Numbered from the stretch's first letter, positions 21,166-33,569 are shown. The stretch is DNA of 64,000 nucleotides from Effrenium voratum (GCA_963377175.1 CAUJNA010002112.1:1081997-1145996), one strand, 5' to 3'. Program-made: numbers and translations. Notes: generated from the sequence alone by a model not told the origin.

Positions 21166-22145
21166 TTTTAGTTGGACTCCTTTCCAAGTCAAAACAGGTG
21201 AGTCGAACTAAAACCGCCCAGCCATGGGAAACCAAGCGGATCCACCCAAAAAGGGCGAGATGTGATATAGGGAAGCCCGAATCCGGGTGGCTTTTTTCTG
21301 GGGTCCGTAAAAATAATGCAAAAAAACACTGAGTCACGTATCTACGGAGACATCGACAAAAGTATGGGCATGTAGCACTTGGCTATCCCAAGAGAGGACA
21401 GGTTCCAGAAGCAGTTTCAACACGTCGACAGTTTAGGTGATTGAACAAGCACTCCGTTAAGCTGGTACCCAGTGGGTAACCAGCCATTTTCCTTTTGGTT
21501 TTAGGGTGACTCCCTTTGTCACCTACTATACAGGTACATGGATCCACTGGGGTAGCTTTCAACTGTTTGGTTCCCGTGTCACCTGATTTCGGCACCTGCT
21601 ATGTTCAATCAAGAACCCTCATTACCCCTTTAAACCAAAATGCTTGAGGAAGAAGGCCTTGTTTACGTCCATTTACTTTTTCGTCCCCAGAAAAAAGAAG
21701 AAAACCTATGTCCAGTAGTGAAATCGATTCCACCTAGAAAAACCAATGGGGGAATATGCAAATACATATTCATTTCAGCAAATGAAAGAACAACATGTCA
21801 ATGTCATAGCCATGATTCTCAGAGCACCAACTTAGTAAGTGGGTCATGTTTCAGCTAAATGGATGCTTCAGCAAATGCTTCTGAACAGCAATAGTGATAG
21901 GTTCAACTTAAAACCAACAGAGAATATATAACATATTCACATAGGTGGCCTTCTGGAAAAATAGATGGCCTCCACAAATGGAATAACTCCCATCTAAGCC
22001 AGTGCCATCTGTTTTTAAGCAAACTCACCGATCACGTTTCAGCTAGTCAGAGGCTCCAGACGGAGGTGTCTTGGAGTCCCTACCCGCTCGTGTTCAGAAG
22101 CTGAGCTCCACACCCTTTGCCCCGAGTGCAGCCCTCCTTTGTCAC
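21166..22145. other. non-coding stretch
   Basis: No repeat family or exon recognised. GC-rich from about 22,030. Confidence 0.3.
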
Positions 22146-22205
22146 CTCGAGGCGGCACTCGATCTCGTTGGGAAGGATCTCGGTCAGAGGGACCCCCCAA
22201 GCCAT
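22146..22205 (-). CDS. candidate first exon, function unknown
   Basis: Seen: minus-strand ATG at 22,205, then MAWGVPLTEILPNEIECRLE to a GT donor (CTCGAG|GTGAC); the frame stays open about 20 more codons. Wobble positions are GC-rich. The ATG lies 15 bp from the end of element G1. A second frame starting MTNVDGLGG is also open. Too short for any family call. Confidence 0.3.
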
Positions 22206-22220
22206 CGACATTCGTCATTG

Positions 22221-22340
22221 CTTGGTTGACGTTGGGTTAGGGGAGCAAAATTTTAATTCTAGCAGTTAAGTGGTTGGATTTCAACCACTAAACCACAATA
22301 AGATCAAACATGTGTCCAAGCTTTCCCAACGACAACCATG
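22221..22340 (+). mobile_element. G1: family G element, target duplication ATTG
   Basis: CTTGGTTGACGTTGGGTTAGG ... TTTCCCAACGACAACCATG, flanked by ATTG (22,217-22,220 and 22,341-22,344). 120 bp. Confidence 0.85.
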
Positions 22341-22547
22341 ATTGGTAAATGCGTTAACACAATTATTTCATGTGGCCTTCCGGATCGTGCTAAAGTGTTC
22401 CAAAGAATTGAGGGGGCTTCATCAGCCTTGGGGCAGTCAAATGTTGTCAAATCTGGATTGGTCAGTCACTGGATTCCCCCAAATCAGAAGTTGCAGTCTG
22501 GGGATTTCCATTGAAACGAGAAAGCCACTTTTGGAGGCTCCCTGTAG

Positions 22548-22624
22548 CTCACTTCCTGAATGGACTGGCCCAAAAAGTCCCAACTTGTTGTTTGCCGCTA
22601 AAACGGTCTTCCTCGGAAAGTGAG
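22548..22624 (+). mobile_element. E2: family E element, internally deleted
   Basis: CTCACTTCCTGAATGGACTGG ... TTTGCCGCTAAAACGGTC ... GGAAAGTGAG; the right interior is missing. Confidence 0.65.
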
Positions 22625-24004
22625 CTAAAGGGAATTTCCCTTAGGGACATGTCTCGGACTGTTGGTCTTTGACTGCCCATTCTCTTTAGACTAAGGGGCT
22701 TTTGCCCGAATCGGCTCCCGATTCGACCCAAAGTCGGCTTGAAAATCATGGACCCACCAAACTGGCCGTTGTCCTGTTGGTTTCCCTTTGAGCCTGAAAA
22801 AGACATACCTGGATCCTCAAATGTCCCTTACAAATTGAGCAAATTGCAACCAACAAATTGGGATCTGGTGAATTTCAGGGTCCAGGTTGGTCTTTGCCAC
22901 CCTCCAAACACGTCTTTGCCCCCCTCCAAACACTTCAGCTTTTGATTTAATGAGTAGCGGAACCCCCCCAAAATCTATCATGGTACAGGTTAAGATGGGT
23001 GTGTCAAAACAGGGATTTCCCAAATCGTGCTTGTCGGCTTTCCTTGTGGTTCCCCTTTAACACCCAGAAAAAAAAAAAAAAAGAAAGAAAAGAAAAAAAA
23101 CGTTCCACCTTCCACCCGAGTCCCGATGGTTTTTGGGCCCTCACTGGTTGCTTTTTTCCAAGGGCCGGCGAGGAATTGGTCGGAGTTCTTCGTTGGAGGG
23201 CCCCGGAAACAGAGGGGGCGTGACCCTGAAGGGCCACTAACAAAAATGACACCCCGACCTCCGAATAAAAAAACAAAAAAGGCGCCTGAAGCCCCCAAGC
23301 CGCCCATTGGCAACCGGTGCCCCCAATTTTTTCCCCCAGCTTTCCTTTCCCTTCTGTATTCACGGTTTTCCTGCTTCCCAAGCTTCCTACGGCTCTCCAG
23401 CTACAGCCGTGTAACACCCTGGGAGAGGGAAAGAGCGGGAGAAGACTTGGTTGATTTCTGCTCCCCTGCTAAAAGTTTTAACTTTTAGTGGTTTCATGGA
23501 AGAAAAACAACCTTCGTTGGCAAACAGTCCTAACATCCCTTGGCAAAATCAAACAAAGAAGCGAGTGGAACCCCGGAAAATCAGTGGTCAGCAACGTCCC
23601 GAGTCCCGAGGCCGTGCCTAGGTCTCTGCCCAGGCTGGCACTCCCGGTGCCTCCCGTCAGCGCAGCTGTCAGCTGGGCAACAACGACCGCCCCTTCGGAA
23701 GTTGGGGGAGAGCCTCAAAATTCCAAGGTAATGGGCTCTTGCCCCACCTTGGGATGAGCCACCCTTTTGTTCTCGTACTTCTTCCGGGTGAATTCTCTTT
23801 TGAGGTTTGGGTTTGGATTGAATCAGGGCTTCACCTTTGCCCCTCGGGGAAATGAGTGTGTCTGTGTTCTTGCGAGTCCCCTTGCCGGTGTGTGGTAGCT
23901 GCGGGCTTCCGTGCTATGCAGGGCGTCAAGCACGTCCTCCTGTTCCATTTGCGAGTTGAGAGGAGCTAGCAAATGTGTGCTGGTGAGCCGTTGCTGATGC
24001 AGAG
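22625..24004. other. mostly non-coding, with one GC-rich island
   Basis: Family I fragment at about 22,808-22,890 and a purine tract at 23,066-23,102. Family F4 lies at about 23,456-23,570. A GC-rich island at 23,590-23,740 is open on both strands (plus: Pro/Ala/Val-rich), so its coding status is unresolved. Confidence 0.35.
23456..23570 (+). mobile_element. F4: family F element, degraded
   Basis: CTGCTCCCCTGCTAAAAGTT, AACTTTTAGTGGTTTCATGG ... GTCCTAACATCCCTTGGCAA. Confidence 0.55.
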
Positions 24005-24241
24005 TTAACTTGGAATTTTCAGGGTCCAGGAGACTCCGTGCTTAGGGTCCCCATTGTGTTTCTCAAGGTGAGCGCAAGGTATGTGTTGCTCTCGTATATT
24101 CCCCCTCAGGCTCCAAATTTCAATCAACCGAAGGTCAGCAGCCGGGCCTGCACACTGGGGATGGGTTTCGTCTGCTTCATCTTCCTGCGTGTGTGTACAC
24201 GTCATATGCTGGAAGTGAGTGATTGGGCACCTGGAAGCCAT
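24005..24241. CDS. possible coding region, strand unresolved
   Basis: Plus reading: consensus-like donors CTCAAG|GTGAGC (about 24,068) and CTGGAA|GTGAGT (about 24,211), with the second exon reading SRACTLGMGFVCFIFLRVCT, a hydrophobic membrane-like stretch. Minus reading: one uninterrupted 78-codon frame, acidic and Cys/His-containing (TQEDEADETHPQCAGPAADL). The plus reading has better splice signals; the minus has the longer frame. No family recognised. Confidence 0.25.
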
Positions 24242-24439
24242 TTTTGGAATTACCTAAAACTGGTGGTTCTGCCCAAAGGACCCAGAAACAAAAGGTGATC
24301 ACCTTTTGGGGCCATGACTAAAACTAGACCAAGAAGGAAAAACCAAAAGGTGAAGCGGTCGATTCGCTTTGGGCAGCTGGGGGTTGATTTAAGCTTGGCG
24401 GCGACAGGAACTGGGAGCTGGCTTCCGCTAAACATAAAA

Positions 24440-24560
24440 CTCAGATGCCCAGTGGCCAGGCAAAAGAATCGGCATCATTTTTGTTGGCTGGTTGACTTTG
24501 AAGGGAACCCGAAACCAAAAAAAAAGTGGAAAAAGGGGCGGAATCCAGTGGGCAACTGGG
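24440..24560 (+). mobile_element. C4: family C variant
   Basis: CTCAGATGCCCAGTGG ... AGTGGAAAAAGGGGCGGAAT, CCAGTGGGCAACTGGG; same subfamily as C5. Confidence 0.6.
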
Positions 24561-24589
24561 AAAAGGTAGAGTCCGGAAACTGAAGTGAG

Positions 24590-24725
24590 GGGGGGCTGTT
24601 GCTTGCCAGTTTCTCCCAGACCTGCCTTGTCTCTCAGCCTGCTTGTCTCGCACTCCAAGAGTAACGCTGGTGCCTGCAAACGCCACGAGTCGGCATCCCC
24701 AAGTGAGGAGCGCGCCCAAAACCCA
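24590..24725 (-). CDS. candidate coding island, function unknown
   Basis: GC-rich island immediately left of F5. Minus frame ADSWRLQAPALLLECETSRL continuing RDKAGLGETGKQQ, open throughout. A second minus frame after a possible acceptor GTTTGCAG|G is also open (GVRDKQAERQGRSGRNWQ). The correct frame cannot be chosen by eye. No domain recognised. Confidence 0.3.
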
Positions 24726-24728
24726 TTG

Positions 24729-24815
24729 GCTGTCCTCAGCTCCCCAACTAAAAGTTTAACTTTTAAAAGTGGATTAAAGGGAACCAAAAAAACCTTGGGG
24801 GATGGCTTGCAGCAG
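24729..24815 (+). mobile_element. F5: family F element, left half
   Basis: GGCTGTCCTCAGCTCCCCAAC, AAAAGTTTAACTTTTAAAAG. Confidence 0.5.
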
Positions 24816-25052
24816 GTAAGATGGGCTGCAGGTTAATGTGTATGTGTTTATGTAGGCCGTACTACCACCTTCATGAAACCAGGTTGTAGAATCGCCTAGT
24901 AAAATTGCCAATGGGGCGCTGCTCAAGTAACACGGGCTACGGTCAAAATGCCAAACGTTCCCTGAAGATGACATGGGACATTTAGTGAGTCCCCTGGATT
25001 GTGTGTGTGTGTGCTTTTGTGTTTGTGTTTATTTAGTTCCCCTGGTTGTGGG

Positions 25053-25290
25053 ATACGGTGAATGGACAAAATCCGTTTCGCGCCAGTTGTAGGAAAACGC
25101 TAAACATGGTCCCACGTCGCGCGCCGCCGGTGCGTTGCAGACACGCCCAATGCTGCATTTTGCTGCAACATGCATCGCGGTAGACTGCAATAGCTAGACC
25201 ACGTGTAGTGTTTTCTGAAGTTGGAATGGATCATGAACCCTGGAAATACAGGGATAAACCACCTGCCAAGTGCAGGATTTTGTCGCTCGG
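25053..25290. mobile_element. family A-like arms around an insertion, doubtful
   Basis: A left A arm (TACGGTGAATGGACAAAATCC) at 25,053 and a right-arm-like GTGCAGGATTTTGTCG at about 25,280 enclose unrelated sequence. Confidence 0.25.
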
Positions 25291-25605
25291 GCGGAATTGG
25301 GTGAGCAACCCTCAGGCTCAAACAGCAATTTGACGAGGCCCCGTGACATCTCCTTTCGAAACGCATAGACAGATCATCACGAATGTTGCCTGTTGCACAT
25401 TTTATGGCGGATGCGTGTACCTGTCGATGAGTAGAGGGAGTTTCCAAAGCAGCTAAAGTTGTTGTCTCCACACTCCCACACCAACCTGGTACTCAGCCAG
25501 CGTTTCTCAGGGGATGGGTTCTCATCATGCTGAACCCATAGAGGAAATGGGCAAACGTGAAAGCCCGATTTCCTTGCGGGGAAATCTAAAGAGACAAAGA
25601 GTGAG

Positions 25606-25610
<5 letters not shown>

Positions 25611-25656
<46 letters not shown>
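25611..25656 (+). repeat. (GA)n microsatellite
   Basis: About 22 GA units. Confidence 0.95.
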
Positions 25657-25659
<3 letters not shown>

Positions 25660-25888
25660 CACAGACTTATGTCCCTCCCAACTTGACCATGGCTTACTGG
25701 AGATGTCGACTGAAACAAAATATCAACAACGGACAAGAATACATATTTGGACAAATTGTGTGGTCATCCAGGGTGTCTTGTGTCAATGCGGCTTGTCAAA
25801 CATATGAACCACGTTCAAAATATGTGGCCCTGAGAAAAGGAGCACCCCAAATCGATAGACTTTCGCTCAAAATTGGACCGAAGCTCCC

Positions 25889-25996
25889 CTCACTTCGTGA
25901 GTGGCTTGGCCAGAAAACAAGTCCAGGAGCTTTTTGTTTGCCACTAAAATGGTCCAGAGCCAAAAGTGACCAAATTTCAGGAACTCAGGAAGTGAG
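25889..25996 (+). mobile_element. E3: family E element
   Basis: CTCACTTCGTGAGTGGCTTGG ... TTTGCCACTAAAATGGTCCA ... GGAACTCAGGAAGTGAG. Confidence 0.75.
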
Positions 25997-26029
25997 TCGT
26001 ACTAACCATAAGGTCTACTAATGATGATG

Positions 26030-26080
26030 AGCATAGGTGTCCTTTTGGACAAATAGATGGGTTTCCCTGGTACATGCAGC
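26030..26080 (+). mobile_element. H2: family H fragment
   Basis: CATAGGTGTCCTTTTGGAC, AAATAGATGGGTTTCCCTGG; directly followed by F6. Confidence 0.45.
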
Positions 26081-26091
26081 ACAACACCCAT

Positions 26092-26209
26092 CTGAGCTTC
26101 CCTCAGATCCCCCCGCTAAAAGTATAACTTTTACTGGGTGAAAGGGAAACTACAACTAAACACTAAAAGGCTAAAAAGCTAAGGGACCGGATGGCTGGGA
26201 GCCACCAAG
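26092..26209 (+). mobile_element. F6: family F element, target duplication CCAT
   Basis: CTGAGCTTCCCTCAGATCCC ... AAAAAGCTAAGGGACCGGAT, GGCTGGGAGCCACCAAG, flanked by CCAT (26,088-26,091 and 26,210-26,213). 118 bp, CT...AG. Confidence 0.85.
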
Positions 26210-26278
26210 CCATCTAAACCAGACCATTGATTTCTATCCAAACCAACCGCTGCGCCCGCAACTGCCTGCTCCATTCAG

Positions 26279-26320
26279 ATGGACGGTAGCAGGGCCTCCG
26301 ACGCCTGCGCCTGCCGTACA
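26279..26320 (+). CDS. possible short exon
   Basis: Acceptor-like CTGCTCCATTCAG|ATGGACGG, then MDGSRASDACACRTE and a GT donor (GAG|GTCAGAGG). Cys-rich; too short to classify. Confidence 0.25.
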
Positions 26321-26452
26321 GAGGTCAGAGGTCGGATGCCCCACTTTGCCTACTTATGGCAACCCAATATTATGGAATTTGTGATAGGGTTCCAACTTTT
26401 CACGAGTAGTTGTGTCCAACTCAAAACTGACTTTTCGGCACCCAACATTATT

Positions 26453-26565
26453 CTAGTCCTCCAGTAGAAAGGTTAGAATAAGGGTGCCAACTTCTTTCCG
26501 TCGTCTAGTTTAGTAAGGGAAACCCTCCCCCAAAAAGGGTAGAAGGGCACTACTGGGGAACCTAG
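26453..26565 (+). mobile_element. B5: family B element
   Basis: CTAGTCCTCCAGTAGAAAGG ... CACTACTGGGGAACCTAG. A ~43 bp direct repeat (TTATGGAATTTGTGAT...) starts at 26,373 and again at 26,566, on either side of the element. Confidence 0.75.
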
Positions 26566-26991
26566 TTATGGAATTTGTGATTTGTTACAACTTTTTACGG
26601 CTAGTTTGAGGGTCCAGGCACTCAAAAAACCAAACAAACCAGGCAATCTAGGTACATTGTGCGTGTGGCTCAACATTGAACAGCTGGCGTTACGCAGGTC
26701 TTAGTCTTTGTTCCCATATACCAAGGTGCCACTTTGGGTGCCATGAGAGAATCGGTTTCCTTTGTTTTAGCGCGCCCGTGCCAGTCCCCCCTGGCCCCAC
26801 TTGCGCGCTCTGGCACTCAGCCCACCAAAACCCGGAGATCCGCATTGGTTGAAGCCTGCCTGCTAACCCTCATCCTTTCCGGTTTTGCTGGAGGATCCAT
26901 TTTCGGGGACAAATCCATCCAGATGTTTTAGGGTAGGGCTCTCTTGTTTTCCTTGCGGGGGGGCCAGCACAAATCGATCCAAACCCTTAAA

Positions 26992-27175
26992 ATCGAGGGG
27001 CGAGAGTACGAATTGGCTGCGGTTTGAGATCGTGCCAGTCACTCACGAGCGCAAAACCACTCGCAACTTCGACCTTGCCTCCTGACCAGGCTCTTTCTGA
27101 GCCTGCGGTGCACACCCCGAAATTTCGCCACCACCTGGCAAGGAACTGTTCGACGTTGGGGGGGGGGGTCCTGGC
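26992..27175 (-). CDS. candidate coding region, function unknown
   Basis: Minus frame open across the island: NVEQFLARWWRNFGVCTAGS, then GGKVEVASGFALVSDWHDLK to a stop at 26,987. Trp-rich with an ordinary globular composition. The upstream end runs into a C11 run. Internal AG|G sites mean the real exon may be shorter. The plus strand is also partly open. No family recognised. Confidence 0.35.
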
Positions 27176-27326
27176 TTGGACCATGCTCCTTTGCAAGGGG
27201 CCCCGGTTCCAGCGGTTCCGGCGGTTCATTCGTGGAAGGGAAGGTGCGTCGTTTTTTGTTTAGGGTGCCCAAACAGATTGTGGTTTGTTTTTTTGGTTTC
27301 CCTCCTCCCTTTCCTGTTATGTGGAG

Positions 27327-27452
27327 TAATGTTGACCCCATATTGATCAACCCCAGTTTATTCATAGGGAGGTCTCTTTGGGTTTAGTGGGGAATCAGCA
27401 CTTTTTGGAGGGGAACACCCCCCAGGGTTGATTAGTACGGGGCAAACGTTAA
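27327..27452 (+). mobile_element. D2: family D element
   Basis: TAATGTTGACCCCATATTGAT ... TTTAGTGGGGAATCAGCAC, TTTTTGGAGGGGAAC ... GGTTGATTAGTACGGGGC. Confidence 0.7.
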
Positions 27453-27474
27453 GTCCCTTTAAGTGGCGTATGTG

Positions 27475-27586
27475 CAATGTTGACCCCGGATGAATTAATC
27501 CCCATTTTTGTGTTTTGTTGTTCCCTCCAAAAGTGATGACCCCCTCCATGACCCCCACTAAAACCAAAAAACACGCCCCATATTAA
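27475..27586 (-). mobile_element. D3: family D element, reversed and truncated
   Basis: AATGTTGACCCCGGATGAATT ... CCCTCCAAAAGTGATGACCC ... CCCACTAAAACC. Confidence 0.55.
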
Positions 27587-27589
27587 GAA

Positions 27590-27735
27590 ACATGTATGTA
27601 GGCATGTATGTACGCATGTATGCATGTAAGTATTCATGTAATGTTATGTGATGTAATGTAGTGTAGTGCAATGTTATGTAATGTATGTATGTATGTATGT
27701 ATGTATGTATGTATGTATGTATGTATGTATGTGTG
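27590..27735 (+). repeat. (ATGT)n microsatellite
   Basis: Degraded start, then pure GTAT from about 27,683. Confidence 0.95.
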
Positions 27736-27969
27736 CGCCCGAACGTATGAAAGCTTCACTGCAGCTACGCACAAAAGCTTAACTGCAGTTCAGAGGCCTT
27801 GGGCTTGGATAAATTGCGACCTCTCCCAACCTTGTGCCTTGCGACTTGTTTCACCAAGACCAACATATCCCACATTTCCCGGGTAGGTGTCCCATTGGTG
27901 GGATTTGCTCAATGTTCACGCAGACATGCTTACATGCATACATGTGTGCATGCGTGCATGGATGCACAC

Positions 27970-28120
27970 ATACATATACATACATACATACATACATACA
28001 TACATACATACAGTACAGTGCAGTGCAGTGCAGTGCAGTGCAGTGCAGTGCAGTGCAGTGCAGTGCAGTGCAGTGCAGTGCAGTGCAGTGCAGTGCAGTA
28101 CAGTACATACATACATACAT
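27970..28120 (+). repeat. (CATA)n-(CAGTG)~17-(CATA)n compound array
   Basis: A central pentamer array, CAGTG, is bracketed by tetramer CATA on both sides. Confidence 0.95.
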
Positions 28121-28359
28121 AGAGGTGACTAGGCCTACCTTTGTCCAAAAAATACTCAATCTTGCGCTTTGAAAAGCCGCTGGAGTTGTCTGAGTGAGCT
28201 AGTGAGGAAGTTTGGGCAACATAAATCAGTTCAGTCTCTTCAGCACCATGGCCGAAGAACAAACTGAAATGAATGAGACAGCAAAACAAATCTGAAACCT
28301 CTAAAACTTGCACTTCCGGATGGCCTCAGTAAACACCTTGCTTATAGGGCTTTCTCAGA

Positions 28360-29689
28360 TCAGAAGATCCCTGTCCCTGAAGCTGCCACCTGGCGCCGTT
28401 GCAGGTACTCGTCCAGCCGCCGTGGGGTCCTTGCCAGACCGCGGCGCTGAAAGACATCCTGTGGACAGACCCTGGCGAGGTCACGAAGATGCAAACATAC
28501 AACAAGGGTTGCACGTTCTTTGAGCAAGAAGCTGCCGCCTGGCGCCGTTGCAGGTACTCGTCCAGCGCCATGGGGTCCCAAAAGAGGTTTGCCAGACCAC
28601 GGCGCTGAAAGACATCCTGTGGACAGACCGCACGTTCTTTGAGCAAGAAGCTGCCGCCTGGCGCCGTTGCAGGTACTCGTCCAGCACCGTAGGGTTCTGA
28701 AAGAGGTTTGCCAGACCGCGGCACTGAAAGACATCCTGCGGGCAGACCCTGGCGAGGTCACGAAGATGCAAACATACAAGAAGGGTTGCACGTTCTTTGA
28801 GCAAGAAGCTGCCGCCTGGCGCCGTTGCAGGTACTCGTCCAGCGCCGTGGGGTCCCACAAGAGGTTTGCCAGACCGCGGCGCTGAAAGACATCCTGTGGA
28901 TAGACCCTGGCGAGGTCACGAAGATGCAAACATACAACAAAGGTCGCATGTTCTTTAAGCGCCTGGCCGTTGCAGGTACTCGTCCAGCGCCGTGGGGTCC
29001 CAAAAGAGGTTTGCCAGACCGCGGCACCTCCAGGCAAGCACTGCAGAACGGACACCGCCGAGCTGAGCCCCGTAGACCGCCCCGTACACTGCCGAGCCGC
29101 CGAGCTGAGCCGCCGCCTGCTGTGCCCTGCAGACCGCCGAGCCGCCGAGCTGAGCCGCCGCCTGCCGTGCCCCGTAGCGCCGTGGGGTCCAAAAGAGGTT
29201 TGCCAGACCGCGGCGCTGAAAGACATCCTGTGGACAGACCCTGGCAAGGTCACGAAGATGCAAACATACAACAAGGGTTGCACGTTCTTTGAGCAAGAAG
29301 CTGCCGCCTGGCGCTGTTGCATGTACTCGTCCAGCGCCATGGGGTCCCAAAAGAGGTTTGCCAGACCGCGGCGCTGAAAGACATCCTGTGGACAGACCCT
29401 GGCGAGGTCACAACAAGGGTTGCACGTTCTTTGAGCAAGAAGCTGCCGCCTGGCGCCGTTGCAGGTACTCGTCCAGCACCGTGGGGTCCTGAAAGAGGTT
29501 TGCCAGACCGCGGCACTGAAAGACATCCTGCGGACAGACCCTCACGTGGTCACGAAGATGCAAAAATTCAGCAAGGGTTGCAGATTGTGGAGCCGCGCTT
29601 AGCGACACGAAAGGCTTTTGAAGCTTTAAGTCAGGAGCACTAATGGGGTCCATCCGGAGCCCGGAACTGACACTTTCCTGGTTCATCAA
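28360..29689 (-). CDS. possible gene built on seven tandem exon-like modules
   Basis: Seen: a 158 bp module is repeated at 28,391, 28,540, 28,659, 28,817, 28,964, 29,309 and 29,451 (position of TGGCGCCGTTGCAGG in each). Spacings are 149, 119, 158, 147, 345 and 142 because of internal deletions and, in one unit, a ~190 bp CCGAGCTGAGCCGCC-rich insertion. On the minus strand the array is stop-free over 388 codons. A frame starting at the ATG at 29,686 reads into the first module: ATLAEFLHLRDHVRVCPQDV, then FQDPTVLDEYLQRR. Later modules read LARVCPQDVFQRRGLANLFW. The unit length is not a multiple of three, so a repeat protein would need splicing within each unit; AG|G sites are present. No known repeat family recognised. 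Confidence 0.4.
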
Positions 29690-30560
29690 TAGGGTTGAAT
29701 GGCGGAGGCTTCGCTGTTGGGGACATACCTCATTGGTTCGTAGCAGTATAACTTTCCAAAAGATCCAGCTGCCAATTGACCACCTGCAGGGCCCACCTGC
29801 CTGGTGCTGGCACGGGGCTGTCTACACGCCTTGGTTCTGTACCTGGGATGGGCTACGAGAGGCCATTGGACATGAAAGATGCGGGATGACTATACTCGAA
29901 TCGAACGAAGGCTCTTTCAATCAACCTGGTTTTTCATGGGATTGCTTATTACGTAGATCTTCGGCAGACATCTCAAAGCCTTTCAACCATTGGATTCCCA
30001 TTTGAACCTTGCAAAAGAGTTTCAAATCGTGCTCGTTGTGGGTTCGAAACCAAGGACTTCGGCCAAATTTTGATGCGGCTCAAGCTCACCGAAAATCGCC
30101 GAGCGAACTGGACTGTTGCAAAACGCCTCCATGCAATGACTCCTAAAAAGGATTGCGCCTGAGCAGCAAAACTCAAAAAGCTACACTTCCCGCGCTGAGA
30201 CAACAGAACCTCAGCATCCATTCAAAGGACGACTTGTTGAATCGCAAACGCTTGCGGACGCTTGCGAACATAGTGACATGCCCAGACACTCTACGTTGGG
30301 GAAAAAGTGATCAGGGCACAGGGACCACCAGCCTGTAGTGCTGCAGCCTTGCATCCAAGACTCGGCACTTTCTCTCTTTTTCACGGCGTGCTTACACCCG
30401 TGTCCCGATACTCTGGCACACCCGCGCAGCAGCTGATGCTTGTTCCAAGGCAGCGCAAATATCCAACGCGCGCATGTGGCTTAAGCCGGACTTCAAGCCA
30501 CCACAAATCTCCTAGGTTGACATGTCAAACACGTGCATGTACATGAGGATGACCGCAATA
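29690..30560. other. unique-looking stretch
   Basis: No small elements. Short frames on both strands (minus 29,973-30,221; plus 30,153-30,338) without motifs. May hold upstream exons or the promoter of the module array. Confidence 0.25.
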
Positions 30561-30569
30561 AACACAAAC

Positions 30570-30860
30570 AAACAATCATACATACATACATTGATTACAT
30601 ACATTGATTACATACATTGATTACATACATTGATTACATACATTGATTACATACGTACAAACATACAAACATACACACATACAATCATACAAACATACAA
30701 ACATACATACACACCATACATACATACATTACATACATACATACATACATACATACATGCATACATACATACATTACATACATACATACATACATGCATA
30801 CATACATACATACATACATACATACATACATTAAATTAAATTAGATTACATTACATTACA

Positions 30861-30891
<31 letters not shown>

Positions 30892-31497
30892 CATACATAC
30901 ATACATACATACATACATACATACATACATACATACATACATACATACATACATACATACATACATACATACATACATACATACATACATACATACATAC
31001 ATACATACATACATACATACATACATACATACATACATACATACATACATACATACATACATACATACATACATACATACATACATACATACATACATAC
31101 ATACATACATACATACATACATACATACATACATACATACATACATACATACATACATACATACATACATACATACATACATACATACATACATACATAC
31201 ATACATACATACATACATACATACATACATACATACATACATACATACATACATACATACATACATACATACATACATACATACATACATACATACATAC
31301 ATACATACATACATACATACATACATACATACATACATACATACATACATACATACATACATACATACATACATACATACATACATACATACATACATAC
31401 ATACATACATACATACATACATACATACATACATACATACATACATACATACATACATACATACATACATACATACATACATACATACATACATACA

Positions 31498-31529
<32 letters not shown>

Positions 31530-31691
31530 CATACATACATACATACATACATACATACATACATACATACATACATACATACATACATACATACATACAT
31601 ACATACATACATACATACATACATACATACATACATACATACATACATACATACATACATACATACATACATACATACATACATACATACA

Positions 31692-31723
<32 letters not shown>

Positions 31724-31785
31724 CATACATACATACATACATACATACATACATACATACATACATACATACATACATACATACA

Positions 31786-31817
<32 letters not shown>

Positions 31818-31819
31818 CA

Positions 31820-31850
<31 letters not shown>

Positions 31851-31901
31851 CATACATACATACATACATACATACATACATACATTACATACATACATAC
31901 A

Positions 31902-31932
<31 letters not shown>

Positions 31933-32005
31933 CATACATACATACATACATACATACATACATACATACATACATACATACATACATTACATTACATTAC
32001 ATACA

Positions 32006-32036
<31 letters not shown>

Positions 32037-32200
32037 CATACATACATACATACATACATACATACATACATACATACATACATACATACATTACATACAT
32101 ACATACATACATTACATTACATTACATTACATTACATTACATTACATTACATTACATTACATTACATTACATACATACATACATACATACATTACATACA

Positions 32201-32231
<31 letters not shown>

Positions 32232-32451
32232 CATACATACATACATACATACATACATACATACATACATACATACATACATACATACATACATACACAT
32301 ACATACATACATACATACATACATACATACATACATACATACATACATACATACATACATACATACATACATACATACATACATACATACATACATACAT
32401 ACATACATACATACATACATACATACATACATACATACATACATACATACA

Positions 32452-32482
<31 letters not shown>

Positions 32483-32606
32483 CATACATTACATTACATT
32501 ACATTACATACATTACATACATACATTACATTACATACATACATTACATTACATACATTACATTACATTACATACATACACATACATACATACATACATA
32601 CATACA

Positions 32607-32637
<31 letters not shown>

Positions 32638-32763
32638 CATACATACATACATACATACATACATACATACATACATACATACATACATACATACATACAT
32701 ACATACATACATACATACATACATACATACATACATACATACATACATACATACATACATACA

Positions 32764-32794
<31 letters not shown>

Positions 32795-32816
32795 CATACA
32801 TACATACATACATACA

Positions 32817-32847
<31 letters not shown>

Positions 32848-32849
32848 CA

Positions 32850-32880
<31 letters not shown>

Positions 32881-33109
32881 CATACATACATACATACATA
32901 CATACATACACATACATACATACATACATACATACATACATACATACATACATACATACATACATACATACATACATACATACATACATACATACATACA
33001 TACATACATACATACATACATACATACATACATACATACATACATACATACATACATACATACATACATACATACATACATACATACATACATACATACA
33101 TACATTACA

Positions 33110-33140
<31 letters not shown>

Positions 33141-33424
33141 CATACATACATACATACATACATACATACATACATACATACATACATACATACATACATA
33201 CATACATACATACATACATACATACATACATACATACATACATACATACATACATACATACATACATACATACATACATACATACATACATACATACATA
33301 CATACATACATACATACATACATACATACATACATACATACATACATACATACATACATACATACATACATACATACATACATACATACATTACATACAT
33401 TACATACATACATACATACATACA

Positions 33425-33455
<31 letters not shown>

Positions 33456-33538
33456 CATACATACATACATTACATTACATTACATTACATACATACATAC
33501 ATACATACATACATTACATTACATTACATTACATTACA

Positions 33539-33569
<31 letters not shown>

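Noticed and set aside
28391..29560. CRISPR array
   Set aside because: The units are contiguous ~158 bp copies without short repeats and unique spacers, in a eukaryotic context.
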